A stretch of 64,000 nt of DNA. Origin: Theocolax elegans (lineage: Eukaryota; Arthropoda; Insecta; Hymenoptera; Cerocephalidae). Below the pieces are notes generated by a model. The model made no database searches. It saw only the letters and a program-made list of their open reading frames with translations, and was not told the origin of the DNA. Positions 1-11,973 of the stretch are shown piece by piece. How positions within the stretch are numbered: the stretch's first letter is position 1; each line of letters opens with the position of its first letter. The stretch covers positions 31,927,058 to 31,991,057 of the forward strand of contig CM047426.1 in assembly GCA_026168455.1 (NCBI GenBank), given 5' to 3'. A program made the translations under genes and the position numbers.

Positions 1-81
1 AAGGCTGCAATGCTACCTCACATTTTAGATGAAAAATAAATCTAACAACGGTATTACACATGCGTTAAACTTTAATAGAAT

Positions 82-702
82 GAGGGAGAGAGAATGAGAG
101 AGAGAGAGTGAGAGAGAGAGAATGAGAGAGAGAATGAGGGAGAGAGAATGAGAGAGAGTGAGAGAGAGAGAATGAGGGAGAGAGAATGAGAGAGAGTGAG
201 AGAGAGAGAATGAGAGAGAGTATGAGAGATAGAGACAGAGAACGAGAGGTACAGAGCGAGTAAGAATGAGGGAGAGTGAAGGAGTGCGAGAGTGAGAATG
301 AGTAAGAATGAGAGTCTGTGTGAGGGAGAGAGAGAGAATGAGAGGGAGAATGAAAGATAGAGAGAATGAGAGATAGAGAGAATGAGAGATAGAGAGAGAA
401 TGAGAGATAGAGAGAATGAGGGATAGAGAGAATGAGAGATGGAGAGAATGAGAGATAAAGAGAATGAGAGTTGGAGAGAATGAGAGATAAAGAGAATGAG
501 AGTTGGAGAGAATGAGAGATGGAGAGAATGAAAGTTGGAGAGAATGAGAGCTGGAGAGAATGAGAGATAGAGAGAATCAGAGATAGAGAGAATGAGAGAT
601 AGAGAGAATCAGAGATAGAGAGAATGAGAGATAGAGAGAATCAGAGATAGAGAGAATGAGAGATAGAGAGAAAACGAAAGTTAGAGTAATAGAGTGCGAG
701 AG
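82..702. repeat. GA-rich satellite block
   Basis: About 620 bases are built almost only of short variants of GAGA and GAATGAGAGA units. The inner period changes along the block. The middle and right parts use a roughly 14-16 base unit (gagagatagagagaat and variants). This is a degenerate polypurine microsatellite or minisatellite, with no open frame of interest. It ends abruptly next to a tRNA-like T-arm. Confidence 0.95.
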
Positions 703-704
703 TA

Positions 705-745
705 AGAGCTAGGTCCCGGTTCAAATCCGGGCTGAAGCTGTTTTC
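705..745 (+). other. tRNA-like T-arm / B-box, possible SINE remnant
   Basis: Positions 715-731 read as a perfect five-base stem (cccgg/ccggg) around the loop ttcaaat, the T-arm of a tRNA. The segment ggttcaaatcc matches a pol III B-box. No D-arm, A-box or anticodon arm is visible upstream, where the sequence is GA satellite. It is therefore not a functional tRNA gene. It most likely marks the remains of a tRNA-derived SINE whose head was overwritten by repeat expansion. Confidence 0.5.
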
Positions 746-2090
746 ATTGAAATTTCGAAAATGTCTGAAGAGTTGAATTTTATTTTTCATACAAGAAATT
801 ATAAGAATATTGCATTTTTCAAGGTTTTCTCGGTGACATGTTGTTATAGTAACTTGAAGCTTTGTAAAATGATAGATAATTACATAACGGAGGGCAACTA
901 ACTCCTGTTTTTGCGTAAATTTGTTTTTATTAATTGTTATAAGTAAATTAGTTGTTTTTTCGTCTGCTATTTTCTGGTGCGAAATTTGTATTTGTAATTG
1001 AGTATGATACCCACTTAAACAAGGTATCAATCTACATAAGAAGGTTTAAAACGTGTAATGAACGAAAAATTGCTGAAATGAGTTTTTGGTATGACATCTT
1101 ACCTGGGATATGATCTGAGATCTCCAGTGAGATTTTTAATGGGGATATATACATATATATATATAAGTAAACAATATATCAAAAATAATATAACAAATCA
1201 ATATATCAAAAATTGTAAAAACAAATCGTTATTTCTATTTGAACTTCTAATATTTGTCATCCTAGTACATGTGATATTTTAAATTCTAATTGGAATGTTA
1301 TAATTAATAATTTATTAATATGAATCGATCTATTATGAATTATATAAAGTTTATCAGGTATTAATGTAAATAATAATATTAGAATTAATTATTGGGAGTA
1401 ACAGAAATTGTTAATGATATAAATAGTAAAAATGATCATTCTTCAATTAATTATTACGGATTTATCCCAACAAATTATATAATTGTAATATTTATTTAAT
1501 TACTAGTACTATAAATTATTTTACTAAATAGTTTTTAAAAAGTAATTTTTTGAATATTACATTACATGTAATTTGATGGTAAAGAATTATTGTGTTAACA
1601 ATACTATTTAACTGCGAGCGAAGCGAGCATCTTGGCTAGTATTATAATTAAGTCAAAATTAAATTCATTATTTAAGTTAATTAATACAAAATTTAGCAGC
1701 ATTGAATCAATTTAGAAATTCATATAATTAAGTAAGCTATTATCAAAGTGAACAGGGTGAATAGTTTTATTTACACTTCTGGAGTAATATCCAATAATCC
1801 CCTCAAATGAATTATATTATTATCCTCGCTTATGCTGAGGCGACAACTTTTATCTGAGAGAATATACACCTGTGTACTATATTTTATAGTAGAAATAAAT
1901 TTATGTACTAATATTTAAAGAATTTTCCACCTTTTTTAGGAGAACGCATTAGTGTATAATAAGAACGCTTAGAGAAAATAAAAAAAAAATAGGTTTATAA
2001 ATATATGAAAGTTTTTTTATTTATTCTTGAACTGTTAAAAATTTTTGGCAGTGGTGCCAACTTAAATCGAGGCGCCAAAAATCATCCTCT
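746..2090. other. AT-rich spacer, no gene seen
   Basis: Very AT-rich sequence with frequent stops on both strands. The only local oddity is a short GC-rich near-palindrome at about 1612-1626 (gcgagcgaagcgagc), which looks like a mobile-element end but has no identifiable partner. Confidence 0.6.
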
Positions 2091-2322
2091 GAATTAACGT
2101 GTTCTCCAAGCAACTTTTGAGTTAAAGTCTTCTCCAAGCGATTTTTGAGTTAACGTGTTGTCCAAGCGAATTTTGAGTTAACATGTTCTCCAAGCGATTT
2201 CTGAGTTAACGTGTTTTCCAAGCGATTTTTGAGTTGACGTGTTCTCCAAGCAATTTCTGAGTTAACTTGTTCTCCAAGCGAATTCTGAGTTAACGTATTT
2301 TCCAAGCGATTTCTGAGTTAGA
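2091..2322. repeat. 28-bp tandem minisatellite, eight full copies
   Basis: Units begin at 2091, 2119, 2147, 2175, 2203, 2231, 2259, 2287 and (partial) 2315, exactly 28 bases apart without an indel. The unit has the form gagttaacgtgttctccaag followed by cgatttct. Copies differ only by substitutions. There are no spacers between repeats, so this is not a CRISPR array. It is a minisatellite with substitutions accumulating but length register kept. Confidence 0.95.
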
Positions 2323-2373
2323 ATGTTTTTATTCGGAGGCGACGACATCTTCTGTAATATAAAAATATGAAGA

Positions 2374-3077
2374 AAGCCAAGTTATTACTTGCCAATAGCC
2401 ACTTTCATGAAAGTTATTTGACATCTAATAATAATTTCAATTACAATTACTTCCAATTGAATCGCTTAGAATCCGAAATAAATATAGAAAAAATTGAAGG
2501 TTCGTTTTAGCTGTATATAGGGCTAGTGCCGCGTATCCATACTTGCCTCGGGTGTGCGACACGCGCCCCTTGATAGACACTCAAATCAAAAACCAAAAGA
2601 AAGTAGACTTTATGTAGATGTGATTTGAAAAAAAGAAGCTGAATTTTCTCAATTTGGATCAAAAAGTTACGATGAAAAAAAGAAATTAAAGAAATTTTAA
2701 CCAAAATTTAATATAAAAAATTTATTGTTTCTTTTGGCCTAAAATTCTTCAGTCTGGAGCAAAGTTATGATGAAAATAATAAATTGAAGAATTTTAGGTC
2801 AAAAGAAACAATAAATTTTTTATATTAAATTTTGATTAAAATTTCTTTAATTTCTTATTTTCATCGTAACTTTTATCCAAATTGAGCAAATTCAGCTTCT
2901 TTTTTTCAAATCACATCTACATGAAGTCTACTTTCTTTTGGTTTTTGGTTTGAGAGTCTATCTTCTATTTGTTTCGGGTCTATAAACGATTAAATTGAAA
3001 GTAATTATCATTGAAATTATTAGTAGATGTCGAATAACTTTCGTCAAAGTGGCTATTAGCAAGTAATATCTTGGCTT
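2374..3077. repeat. Foldback element of about 700 bp
   Basis: The left arm from 2374 (aagccaagttattacttgcc) is the reverse complement of the right arm ending at 3077. Pairing continues inward through the segments near 2573-2755 and 2785-2965 to a loop of a few tens of bases at about 2755-2785. The left arm carries roughly 100 bases (about 2473-2572) with no counterpart longer than about 25 bases on the right. This is most simply a non-autonomous foldback or MITE-type element with a later insertion or deletion in one arm. No transposase frame is present. Confidence 0.85.
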
Positions 3078-3700
3078 GATAAGATCCGTTTCCCGGAGGT
3101 CAAGTAACTCCCCTTGTTAGATCAAAAATTTGTTTTTTCAGTGTACGCAAACATAATATTATCCGTGAACCGCACGGTTTAGATATCTATCGACCCCCAG
3201 GTGGCGAGTTCTTATCAGTCGCCCTCCGCTATCAAACCGACCGACCTAGATTATAAGTATATGCTTTTGCGAATCCATCGGCGCCTCACCTTCTCCCTTT
3301 TGGGTCTTACTCACCTTAGGTGAGTCCTCTGTAAACTTTATTAGGACAACAGAAAGGTATATTATAAACCAAGATCTTTTTAGGTCAAAATTCTTTAAGC
3401 TTTGCCCAACCTTGACTCCCATGTCATACACTCTCACAGGAGGGAAACTACTGCGTTCTTGCCCTCGTTCAGGATTTGCAGTTCGAGTTCTAGGTGTCCT
3501 GCTTCCTGACTATGCTCACATCTACACAAGGCACCTTCACCTAAGACTCGTCTCATTCGAGACGTTCTGTTGGTAGATGACCGAGTTTCTCATAGATCTT
3601 TAAATGTGAGATGGGTTACTCGTTGAGAGCTAGTTGAGATTATTGATGTGTCCTCCTTCAGCCATTGAAATTTGAACAAATTTTACTCTGAAGGAATCTT
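3078..3700. other. GC-richer block of unknown origin
   Basis: This stretch is clearly less AT-rich than its flanks. It includes runs such as the segment near 3190-3240 and 3430-3580. No long open frame or recognisable protein is present on either strand. It may be a decayed transposon body. I do not recognise it. Confidence 0.3.
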
Positions 3701-5796
3701 TAAAAGAAATAGTCCAAGCCATATGTTTAGACCCCTAAAAATCTCTGGCTACAAATTAAAGTTATTCCAAGTTTCTAAGTTACCAACATCGCTAAAAATA
3801 GACTATTTTTAGAAATCTCTCCTGTTCGCTTTTTAAAATTTATTTATAAACCCGACTTTGATCGCCAATCATCATAAAACATAATTCGGATTACATATAA
3901 ATACATTAAATTTTACATAACTGTTTACCAGGCGTTAATAGTAATGAACAGTGACGCCATATGTTTTAGATTTTGTTGTTATTTAAATGATGAAGTACAG
4001 GTCTGTTATATGAGTAAAAATAAGTCCTATAGGATTATTAAGATTTTTATATAAATGTTTTATAGCTTTCTATATTGTGCCCTTATCACTTTTTAGAAAT
4101 TTGAATTTTACGTACATTTTAATTTCATCTACAAATTGTGAAACTATAATATTTATTGACAATGTACTAAAAGGGGTATAAAATACCACCCTGTGGCGCA
4201 ACTTTACAGCACATTCTAGAACCATGTTATGTATATTATATTACTTTGTTATATATCTAAAATAATACATATTAAATTGGAAAAATTATAATATGACAGT
4301 AGTAAGTTTTTATTGACGTTGTTAGTTGACCCATACACATCCAAAAAAACTGCCAAGACTTCCTCTGTTCAAAACAAGACACGTTATAATATGTAACCAA
4401 ATAAATATAATGTGTCTGGTGGTAAACACACTGAAAAAAGTAGGATCAATATAACCATAAATATAGCTGTTGCACCAATTAGTTTTGGTGACTGAAACTA
4501 GCGATACGGTATTAGTATGATAACAATAACAGTATTACTATTGCAGTTTTCTTATCTAACCAATACTCGTATAACTGAGAGAGCAATACTAAGTATTTTA
4601 AAAAATAACTTAATTATCTTAGAGTTAGACATGTTACATTGGAAGAGTCGTAGGGGAAAAGAGCACCTCATTTATGAGATTCTTTTATGAGAAGTGAAGG
4701 GCACTAACTTACTAACTACACTTCCCTAACATTCTTCATTGGTACATTTAATTTACTATGTAAAACAATACCTTATTACTTCTTCTTATTATTATTTGTT
4801 ACTTAACAGTGTATCGTATAAAACTTTTCTTATATAAGGTGTTAAAATACAAAATGTATAAATTATATGTTTTATAATATAAAGATATAATAAAACTATA
4901 TACATTTTGCAATTTAGTATGGCCAAAAAATGCTGATAGAATTGGAATTTTATTTTATATTTGAATTATAATGCATGCAATCAAATATATTTAATATACT
5001 TAATATAATATTTATTTATTATGTTTAAAAACACTAACCGAGTATAATAAATTTGTTACCATTATTTTTAATTAGACTAAATGGTTTTTGGCACCTCAAA
5101 TTATCATACTGAACACATTTAGAGATTTCGCATATTTTATAATGCTCGATAAAAAAATATCGTTGTTATTGTACAATAATTAAAAATTAATTTATTATTA
5201 CATATTTGAATTTTTTTATTTTACCAAATTCAAGTTCATTGTCTGACTTTTCAATGCAAAGAACCATGCCAAGCTTATAAGCTTCCATTTTTTATATAAC
5301 TCAATTAACCTTTTGTAAATTATCAGCACAAAATTTTCTTGTTCCATTTTTCATGGAAGAAATGAATGTTTTTGCAAGTACGCTATTAACAAATTGAAGG
5401 TTATGAAACGAAAAAATATAACGAAATACAACTTACAATTGACTTGAAATCATCATCAATCTTTCCATTGATTTGTTTTCCATTTATTTAAAAATTTTGT
5501 TTATAATGTGTTTTATTTGACTTTCAGTCAGAAGAAAAAAGAATCCTTTTCTACTTGTTGCTCTGTTGAGAAAAAAAAGAAATGTAAAACCAATTAATTT
5601 TTGTTTTTCAACAAAAATTATGTTTTTCACAAATCTTGTTTTTTATTTACCATCGTAAAATATTTCTGCTGCATCATTATACAGCATAAATATGCTAACA
5701 AAATGTCATTCTTATACATTACTGATATTGTTTTTGTAACAAATGAACAAATACTAATATATTTGGTTAAAACAAGGAATTTGTTTTTTACAGGAT
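3701..5796. other. AT-rich spacer, no gene seen
   Basis: Low-complexity AT-rich DNA without convincing coding frames. A motif acactgaaaaaag near 4427 resembles the ends of small insect transposons, and a weak inverted counterpart (ctgttttttagtgt) lies near 6720. The match is too short to define an element. Confidence 0.4.
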
Positions 5797-5890
5797 ATAT
5801 CGATGTGTTCGCTCTTAAGATTAGCGAGCTTCTGCCCGAATACGCCGATTTTTTCGCTTTTTATACATTCTTTGCCGCCGCATACGCATA
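5797..5890. other. Coding-like GC-richer island
   Basis: About 95 bases stand out from the AT-rich surroundings. On the plus strand they follow a good splice acceptor (ttgttttttacag, ending at 5796) and stay open. On the minus strand they are also open and contain two cysteine-glycine motifs. A run of about 19 T residues follows at 5900-5919. Neither translation resembles a protein I know. It could be an exon, a transposon fragment or a chance open stretch. Confidence 0.25.
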
Positions 5891-6164
5891 TTACAATTTT
5901 GTTTTTTTTTTTTTTTTTTGAACAAATGAAAACGCGACATGGTATTGATTAAAAAAAATGATAGATGAAGGAGGAATAGAAAGAGATAGAGAGAGAAAAA
6001 GAGTAAGATAAGGGGAACGAATAGAATGAAAGAAAGGCGATAAACGACGAGGAAGAAAAGGGAGAAGGAAGCGAAAGAAAGGGAAAGAGAGAAAACATAT
6101 GTTATATATCTATTGAATTTCTTAAATCTCTAGCCTGAACGGCCCCAAATTATATATTCTTTTT

Positions 6165-6274
6165 TTAATAATTCGTGCTCGCTTTGATCCTCATGACGGG
6201 ATCTTTGACAACCTCGGGAAATCTATCCCTAGCTGATGGCTTCACGGCCGCAAATATATCCTTGTAATTGCGCT
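6165..6274 (-). CDS. Candidate orphan terminal exon, unrecognised protein
   Basis: On the minus strand a consensus acceptor (attttctcag) precedes 110 bases. In one frame these encode 35 residues starting RNYKDIFAAVKPS and ending MRIKASTNY, then TAA. Base composition is much richer in G and C than the flanks, and the residue mix (charged, few rare residues) is protein-like. Other frames stop or look random. I do not recognise the protein. No upstream exon that joins in phase was found; a serine-rich open stretch at 7078-7330 on the same strand does not fit with its obvious donor. It could be the last coding exon of a gene with distant exons, or a pseudogene fragment. Confidence 0.35.
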
Positions 6275-7508
6275 CTGAGAAAATACTTAATTAATTAATT
6301 TTTTTTTTCTCTCTCTTTCCCTTTTATAGTAATTTAAATCGGTAACAGTTTTTCTGTGTAGCATTTAATATTTTAAGTGAAACAATACAATATTGTTTCT
6401 TTACCTTTATATTCCTTATCCTTATATAAAAAAGTGATTGCCGGATGTTGTGAAGCCAAGTGAAATGGCTATGTGATTGGTTTACGTTTTACGCATGCGT
6501 TTAAAACATTGTAGGTTAGATTTGGCAGCGCGAGAAACGTAATTTTTAAATTTTCTTGACCAACTCGGAGTATAATAAATCATGAATAAATATATTTTTA
6601 AAAGTTATTGTTTTATGTAAATATAACAGCGTAATATGTCAAGTAACGACTGTTAAAAAACGCGGAGCGCGCATGGTTAATTCTAGTATATTAATATTTT
6701 ATATTGGTACAGGACCAATACTGTTTTTTAGTGTACAGTGATAAAAGATTAGAGACAATTAATACACTATATATGTGTGTACCAATGTGTGCGAACGAAT
6801 GTACACGTTCAATATAAGCAATATAAAATATTGATAAAGGCAATTATCATTGTCTAGGCTATTGATATCCCTAAGGTTATTGATCAATACCCAATATTTA
6901 ATTTAAATACAATGCATAAAAGGGAAAAAATCCGATCCTTTAAGTCAATAAATCGCATTATAATTAATTATAAGCTACTTGTGAAAAATAAATACAAAGA
7001 AAAATCAATCTGAGACACTCAATACGAAATTATTATTATTAATTTACTAAAGTTTACAAAACATAAATTTAATTCAATTACAGATCCAATAGCTGAGTCC
7101 TCGAAGAATATAGTGTTTTCTCGGTGCGCACCCCTTCTAGAAGTTCCGATTGTGAATATTCTCTTCGATTGATGAAGTCAAGTTCAATGGAGCTGAATTC
7201 AGATGATTGGAGTGGATTGGATTTGTGTTCAGTGGAACTCTTTAAACTTGAACTTAGATTCTTATGGCGAACAGGCGTCGTGATGTTGCGATTTTTAAAA
7301 TTGTGACATCGACTGTTATGATCGCGAATTTAACGGAATTATTTACGCCCAGATTTTGCTTTTGATTTAATAATTCCTTCTTACTCTCACCTAATCATAT
7401 GAAGATATATTCGTATCTTACAAACTTAAGACTCGAAAGTTTACAAAAGCTTAGTAGATTGCGTAACATATTAACCTAACTTATGTGACATACCAATCCT
7501 ACATCTGG
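6275..7508. other. Spacer with one serine-rich minus-strand open stretch
   Basis: Mostly AT-rich. From about 7330 down to 7078 the minus strand is open for roughly 80 codons, with a serine-rich, weakly charged translation ending in TAA. It has no good acceptor upstream and no recognisable domain. It may be part of the gene that the 6165-6274 exon belongs to, but the splice phases do not agree. Confidence 0.3.
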
Positions 7509-8192
7509 TATACTAAAATACCGGTATCATCATTACTCTGCGAGTGGTAATGAAGACATAAAAATTACACCATGAATATCATCACATCATTTCAAAATAT
7601 ATTGATATAAAATGATTTGTGATATCGCTAAAAGAAATAATAGAAATGGCTAGGGTTATTCATAAATTATATAGCTATCTGAACAAGTTTTAACCTGTAA
7701 TTAAAATGTTTTCTTTTGTACTGTTGTATTGTTGATTATACGATACTCTATTATTTTATTAATAAATTATGTTCTTTTACGTTGTCATGGATATACGAGA
7801 GAGTCGGATATCAGTTTTTCTCTGAGTCAGTGTGCTGTAATCAACTCTATAGATTATCTGGAATAAATACAAATAATTTTTGCAAATCCTGTTATTTTAT
7901 TTATTGTGTTCCGTCATATGGACATTACAACTTATATTATGTAATAATGTATTGAAATATTCACAAAACATATTATATATTTAATAGTTAATTAATTGTA
8001 AGACATGATACGTCTACGTTTTGTTTATTTCAGCAAACATTTTAGTTTAAAGTATAAGTAACTATTTTCGAATGCTTTTAATATTTTGTCCAATAAGGTG
8101 ATTTTCCCGATTCTCGGTAACTAAGGAAGCAATAAACTTTATTTATTACACTTTTATTTTTATATTTACTACATAGGTATGATAATTAAATA
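7509..8192. repeat. 684-bp tandem duplication, copy 1
   Basis: The segment starting tatactaaaataccgg at 7509 is repeated from 8193 with an exact 684-base offset over most of its length. A 79-codon open stretch at 7716-7955 is repeated identically at 8400-8639, but it has no coding features. The unit does not resemble a known transposon and has no inverted ends. Confidence 0.95.
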
Positions 8193-8876
8193 TATACTAA
8201 AATACCGGTATCATCATTACTCTGCGAGTGGTAATGAAGACATAAAAATTACACCATGAATATCATCACATCATTTCAAAATATATTGATATAAAATGAT
8301 TTGTGATATCGCTAAAAGAAATAATAGAAATGGCTAGGGTTATTCATAAATTATATAGCTATCTGAACAAGTTTTAACCTGTAATTAAAATGTTTTCTTT
8401 TGTACTGTTGTATTGTTGATTATACGATACTCTATTATTTTATTAATAAATTATGTTCTTTTACGTTGTCATGGATATACGAGAGAGTCGGATATCAGTT
8501 TTTCTCTGAGTCAGTGTGCTGTAATCAACTCTATAGATTATCTGGAATAAATACAAATAATTTTTGCAAATCCTGTTATTTTATTTATTGTGTTCCGTCA
8601 TATGGACATTACAACTTATATTATGTAATAATGTATTGAAATATTCACAAAACATATTATATATTTAATAGTTAATTAATTGTAAGACATGATACGTCTA
8701 CGTTTTTGTTTATTTCAGCAAACATTTTTAGTTTAAAGTATAAGTAACTATTTTCGAATGCTTTTAATATTTTGTCCAATAAGGTGATTTTCCCGATTCT
8801 CGGTAACTTAAGGAAGCAATAAACTTTATTTATTACTACTTTTATTTTTATATTTACTACATAGGTATGATTAAAT
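8193..8876. repeat. 684-bp tandem duplication, copy 2
   Basis: Near-identical second copy. The differences seen are small indels in the last third, mostly in homopolymer runs: an extra T after tacg, an extra T in the cattttag run, an extra T before aaggaag, and a two-base change near the end. By the end of the unit the offset has grown from 684 to 688. This means either a very recent duplication or an assembly artefact. Confidence 0.95.
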
Positions 8877-11800
8877 TTTAAATAAACAATACAAATTTAA
8901 TTGGATATTTAGTAAAGCATATTCACATAATAAAACATGAATCAATAAAAATTATCTATTTTTTAATTTGTAAATCGAGTTTTTAAAAAATATCAAGGGA
9001 AAAGATGTCGATAATGATTTATAGAGTTGGTGCATTTCTCGAGATACAAAAATTCCCGTTCTCAATATAGGTTTAATCGAGAATGGGAACAACTACATTT
9101 ATATAGTGATCAAAATCAAAGTATTAGCATGCCAAAGTTTGTGAAATATATTAATAACGTCTATAGAAACTTGAATGTTTTTTCAAACACTATGAAAAAT
9201 TTTTAATTACAATGTTGTTTAGTAATGAAGAGCGAATGTACTGCATACCTAATAACATTTACTATATATTTTATAAATTTTCATATAAAAAATAGTAATT
9301 TTTATCATTTGTCAAGTCTGTCTCTCCTTTACTAAACAATATTATCATGTTTACTACAAATTTTTTATAGTCTAAGATGAGTATGTGGCAGTGTGAAGTA
9401 GTGTTTGATAGTTTTTGACAGCATTTAATACTTCCTCGTATAATTGATTTTTCACGGAAGGTTACAACTTTAAAGTTTATACAAAAATGTTTATATTTGT
9501 CGTAAAGTGGTTAAAAAATTATATAAATATCAGAGTATAATCACAAATACACTAAGTCAAAAAATAAAAGAAATCAATCAACCTTTCTTTCTTTCTTCAA
9601 TGAAGCAACTTCAGCGTGATGAATTTTTGATGCCCACATATTGTATTTTGGGAGAGTAATGTGACATCAATTGGTGAACAAAACCACGATGTTAAATTAT
9701 TTTGGCGAGTTTTTGATGGATATTATTCATCATTATCATGTTTCATCAACTTCCAATTATTTATGTTATAAATAATATAAGGAAGGAAGTTCTACATATC
9801 AAAAGATACTGTCATAATTAACAATTATTTGACATCAATTATGTTCATTAATTAATGAAACAGTATAGTTTACGATTCATCCAAAGCAAGCGCGCTCAGT
9901 TTCATAATTAATGCCGTATTCCGTTAATTAATGCATAATAGAGAAAAAGGTTGTAGTAAATTACAATTTTATTAACTACTCGAAAACAACCTTGACAAAT
10001 ACTAAAAATGACTATGTTGTATAGGAAAATTTACCAGGTATATAGTAAGAATTAACAAATCTGTAGTAAATTGTACTTATAAAAAATAGTCATTTTTAAT
10101 CTCGATTACTCTAATGATTTTAAGAGGGTGTTGGACTCAGAAAATGATCGTATTTAATATTTTTTATAAACAAAAGAATAAATTTTTTAAAAAATCCTGA
10201 ACGCCATGCCCTTAGGCATGTTTTAAACAGTATACTCAAATTTTTTCAGATTTTTAAATTTGTAATTTAATTCCGATTTTTGCGTTGAAATTTCATGACT
10301 TTAGACCAATAATTTACGTTATAGTTATTAATTAATTTAAATAGCCAGACTCTATGATCAAATAAATTTAATTTATCTCTATATAGGCGCTTACTCTCAT
10401 TTCTGTATATAATATTTATAATTTTATCTGGTTAAATAAATGAAATTAAATACGCAATTTGTTAATTGATCCTTTATGTCTTAAATGACTGAGCCTTAAC
10501 CTTCGAGTATTCAAAATATTCTATATGACTAACTTGCATAATAAGTAAAATACCTGTATCGAGAAATACATAAAACAATCACTTTCTTAGAAGTTTTAAT
10601 TTATACACTAAATAAACTATTAAGCAAAGGACTTGAATGTTAAATAAAAAATGAGCATGTGTCCTAACATATATTATGTCTTGATTACATGCGTTGATAG
10701 CCAAAACTTTTAAAAAAAAGAGTTAAAGAGTTTAATAGAATGTAGTAGAAGCTTGCACCCAGGTACATGGTTACAACGCATTTATCATGTACTGTAATTT
10801 TAATAATGAAGGTGCAAGTAATTATTATGGTATTATTTCATATGTATTATTCCATCACAAAAAAACTTAATTTAATGGTAGATCATACTAAATCATACAG
10901 AACAAGTCATAAGCAGATAAATAGTCTGAGTACAATTTTCTCACTTGATTCTATTACAAATAAAATGACAATAATAAATATAAAAGATATAAAATGATCT
11001 GCATTATTTTACTCAATTATGGTGTGAATTACATCAATTATAAGTATTGTATCAAAGACACACAAGTATTTAACTATGTACTTTGTTATTTTACTTTATA
11101 AATTTCTACAAATTTAGTCTAGATTATTTTTGAAAGCCGTTAACTTTATTTTAAGATTTGATTATTTTATGTTTACTAATAAAATATTCACAGTGATTAA
11201 TAAAAGAATTTTTCGTTTTCTCTTTAACTTCTACAGATGTATTTCTTATTAAATGAATGTTTTTATTTTAGTTCTTTAAATCATATTGAAGTGCATAGCC
11301 ACTAGTCAAAAAAATAGTGTTATCATTATATTGTTATTGTAGTGAGTTTTTTTGGCTTAAGACAACTTACAGTTCCACAACGAATGTATAATTTGAATTT
11401 TGAATAACTTTATTGGCTTCGTAAGCAATTACATACCGCCAGAATGACTTATTCCTTCTGGTTGTGCAATATTGCCATCTAACATTGTAAGTGTGTACTA
11501 GACTGAACTATAAACCATATTTGGAAGCTCAAAATGCATCATTTGATAAAGAAAAATCTAAAAAGTCTTTGACGAGTAGCATCTGATTTATGTTTCAATA
11601 CACATATTTTTAAATTTGCTACTATTGATAATATAACATAACATATTATAATTAAAATAAAACTTAGATGTTATAAATAAAAAACTTTTGGTATTATTCG
11701 TACTTAAATTGAATGAAATCAAAATCTAAATGTAATTTGATTTTTCTATTTATGAAAATATTCTTATCTTAACACTTTACTTCTATAAAATTTCAGAAAA

Positions 11801-11973
11801 ATTTAATTCATTTTAAAATTAATTTTGAATAAAATTTTGTTGAAAATATACCATGAGTTATGAAATAAAAGTATTAAAATTTGAATAAGTCAATTTTAAT
11901 ATTACTGATAAAAAATATATTTGTACAAGTTCCTTATATTTAAATTAAATAAGATATATTAAAATTGCATAAT
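8877..11973. other. AT-rich spacer, no gene seen
   Basis: No coding exon supported on either strand. The stretch contains one copy of a dispersed repeat (listed separately). The right end is the 3' flank of RPB11. Confidence 0.5.
10126..10320. repeat. Dispersed repeat copy A
   Basis: This segment matches 49550-49740 with about 70-80% identity by eye. Shared landmarks are aatgatcgt, atcctgaacg, catgttttaaac and a gttg(g/a)aa-containing tail. A shorter third copy lies at 49795-49910. It is an interspersed repeat family without a coding frame here. Confidence 0.7.

Noticed and set aside
1612..1626. GC-rich near-palindrome gcgagcgaagcgagc as an element end
   Set aside because: No partner or target duplication was identified.
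2091..2322. CRISPR-like 28-base periodic repeat
   Set aside because: Repeats are contiguous with no unique spacers, and the genome is eukaryotic; it is a minisatellite.
5797..5890. Basic minus-strand peptide resembling ribosomal protein L41
   Set aside because: One minus frame is rich in Arg and Lys, but residue order does not match the RpL41 family, so no assignment was made.
4427..6740. Transposon bounded by acactgaaaaaag and ctgttttttagtgt
   Set aside because: Terminal match is about a dozen bases with gaps, no target-site duplication is visible, and there is no transposase. Similar A-rich motifs occur by chance here.
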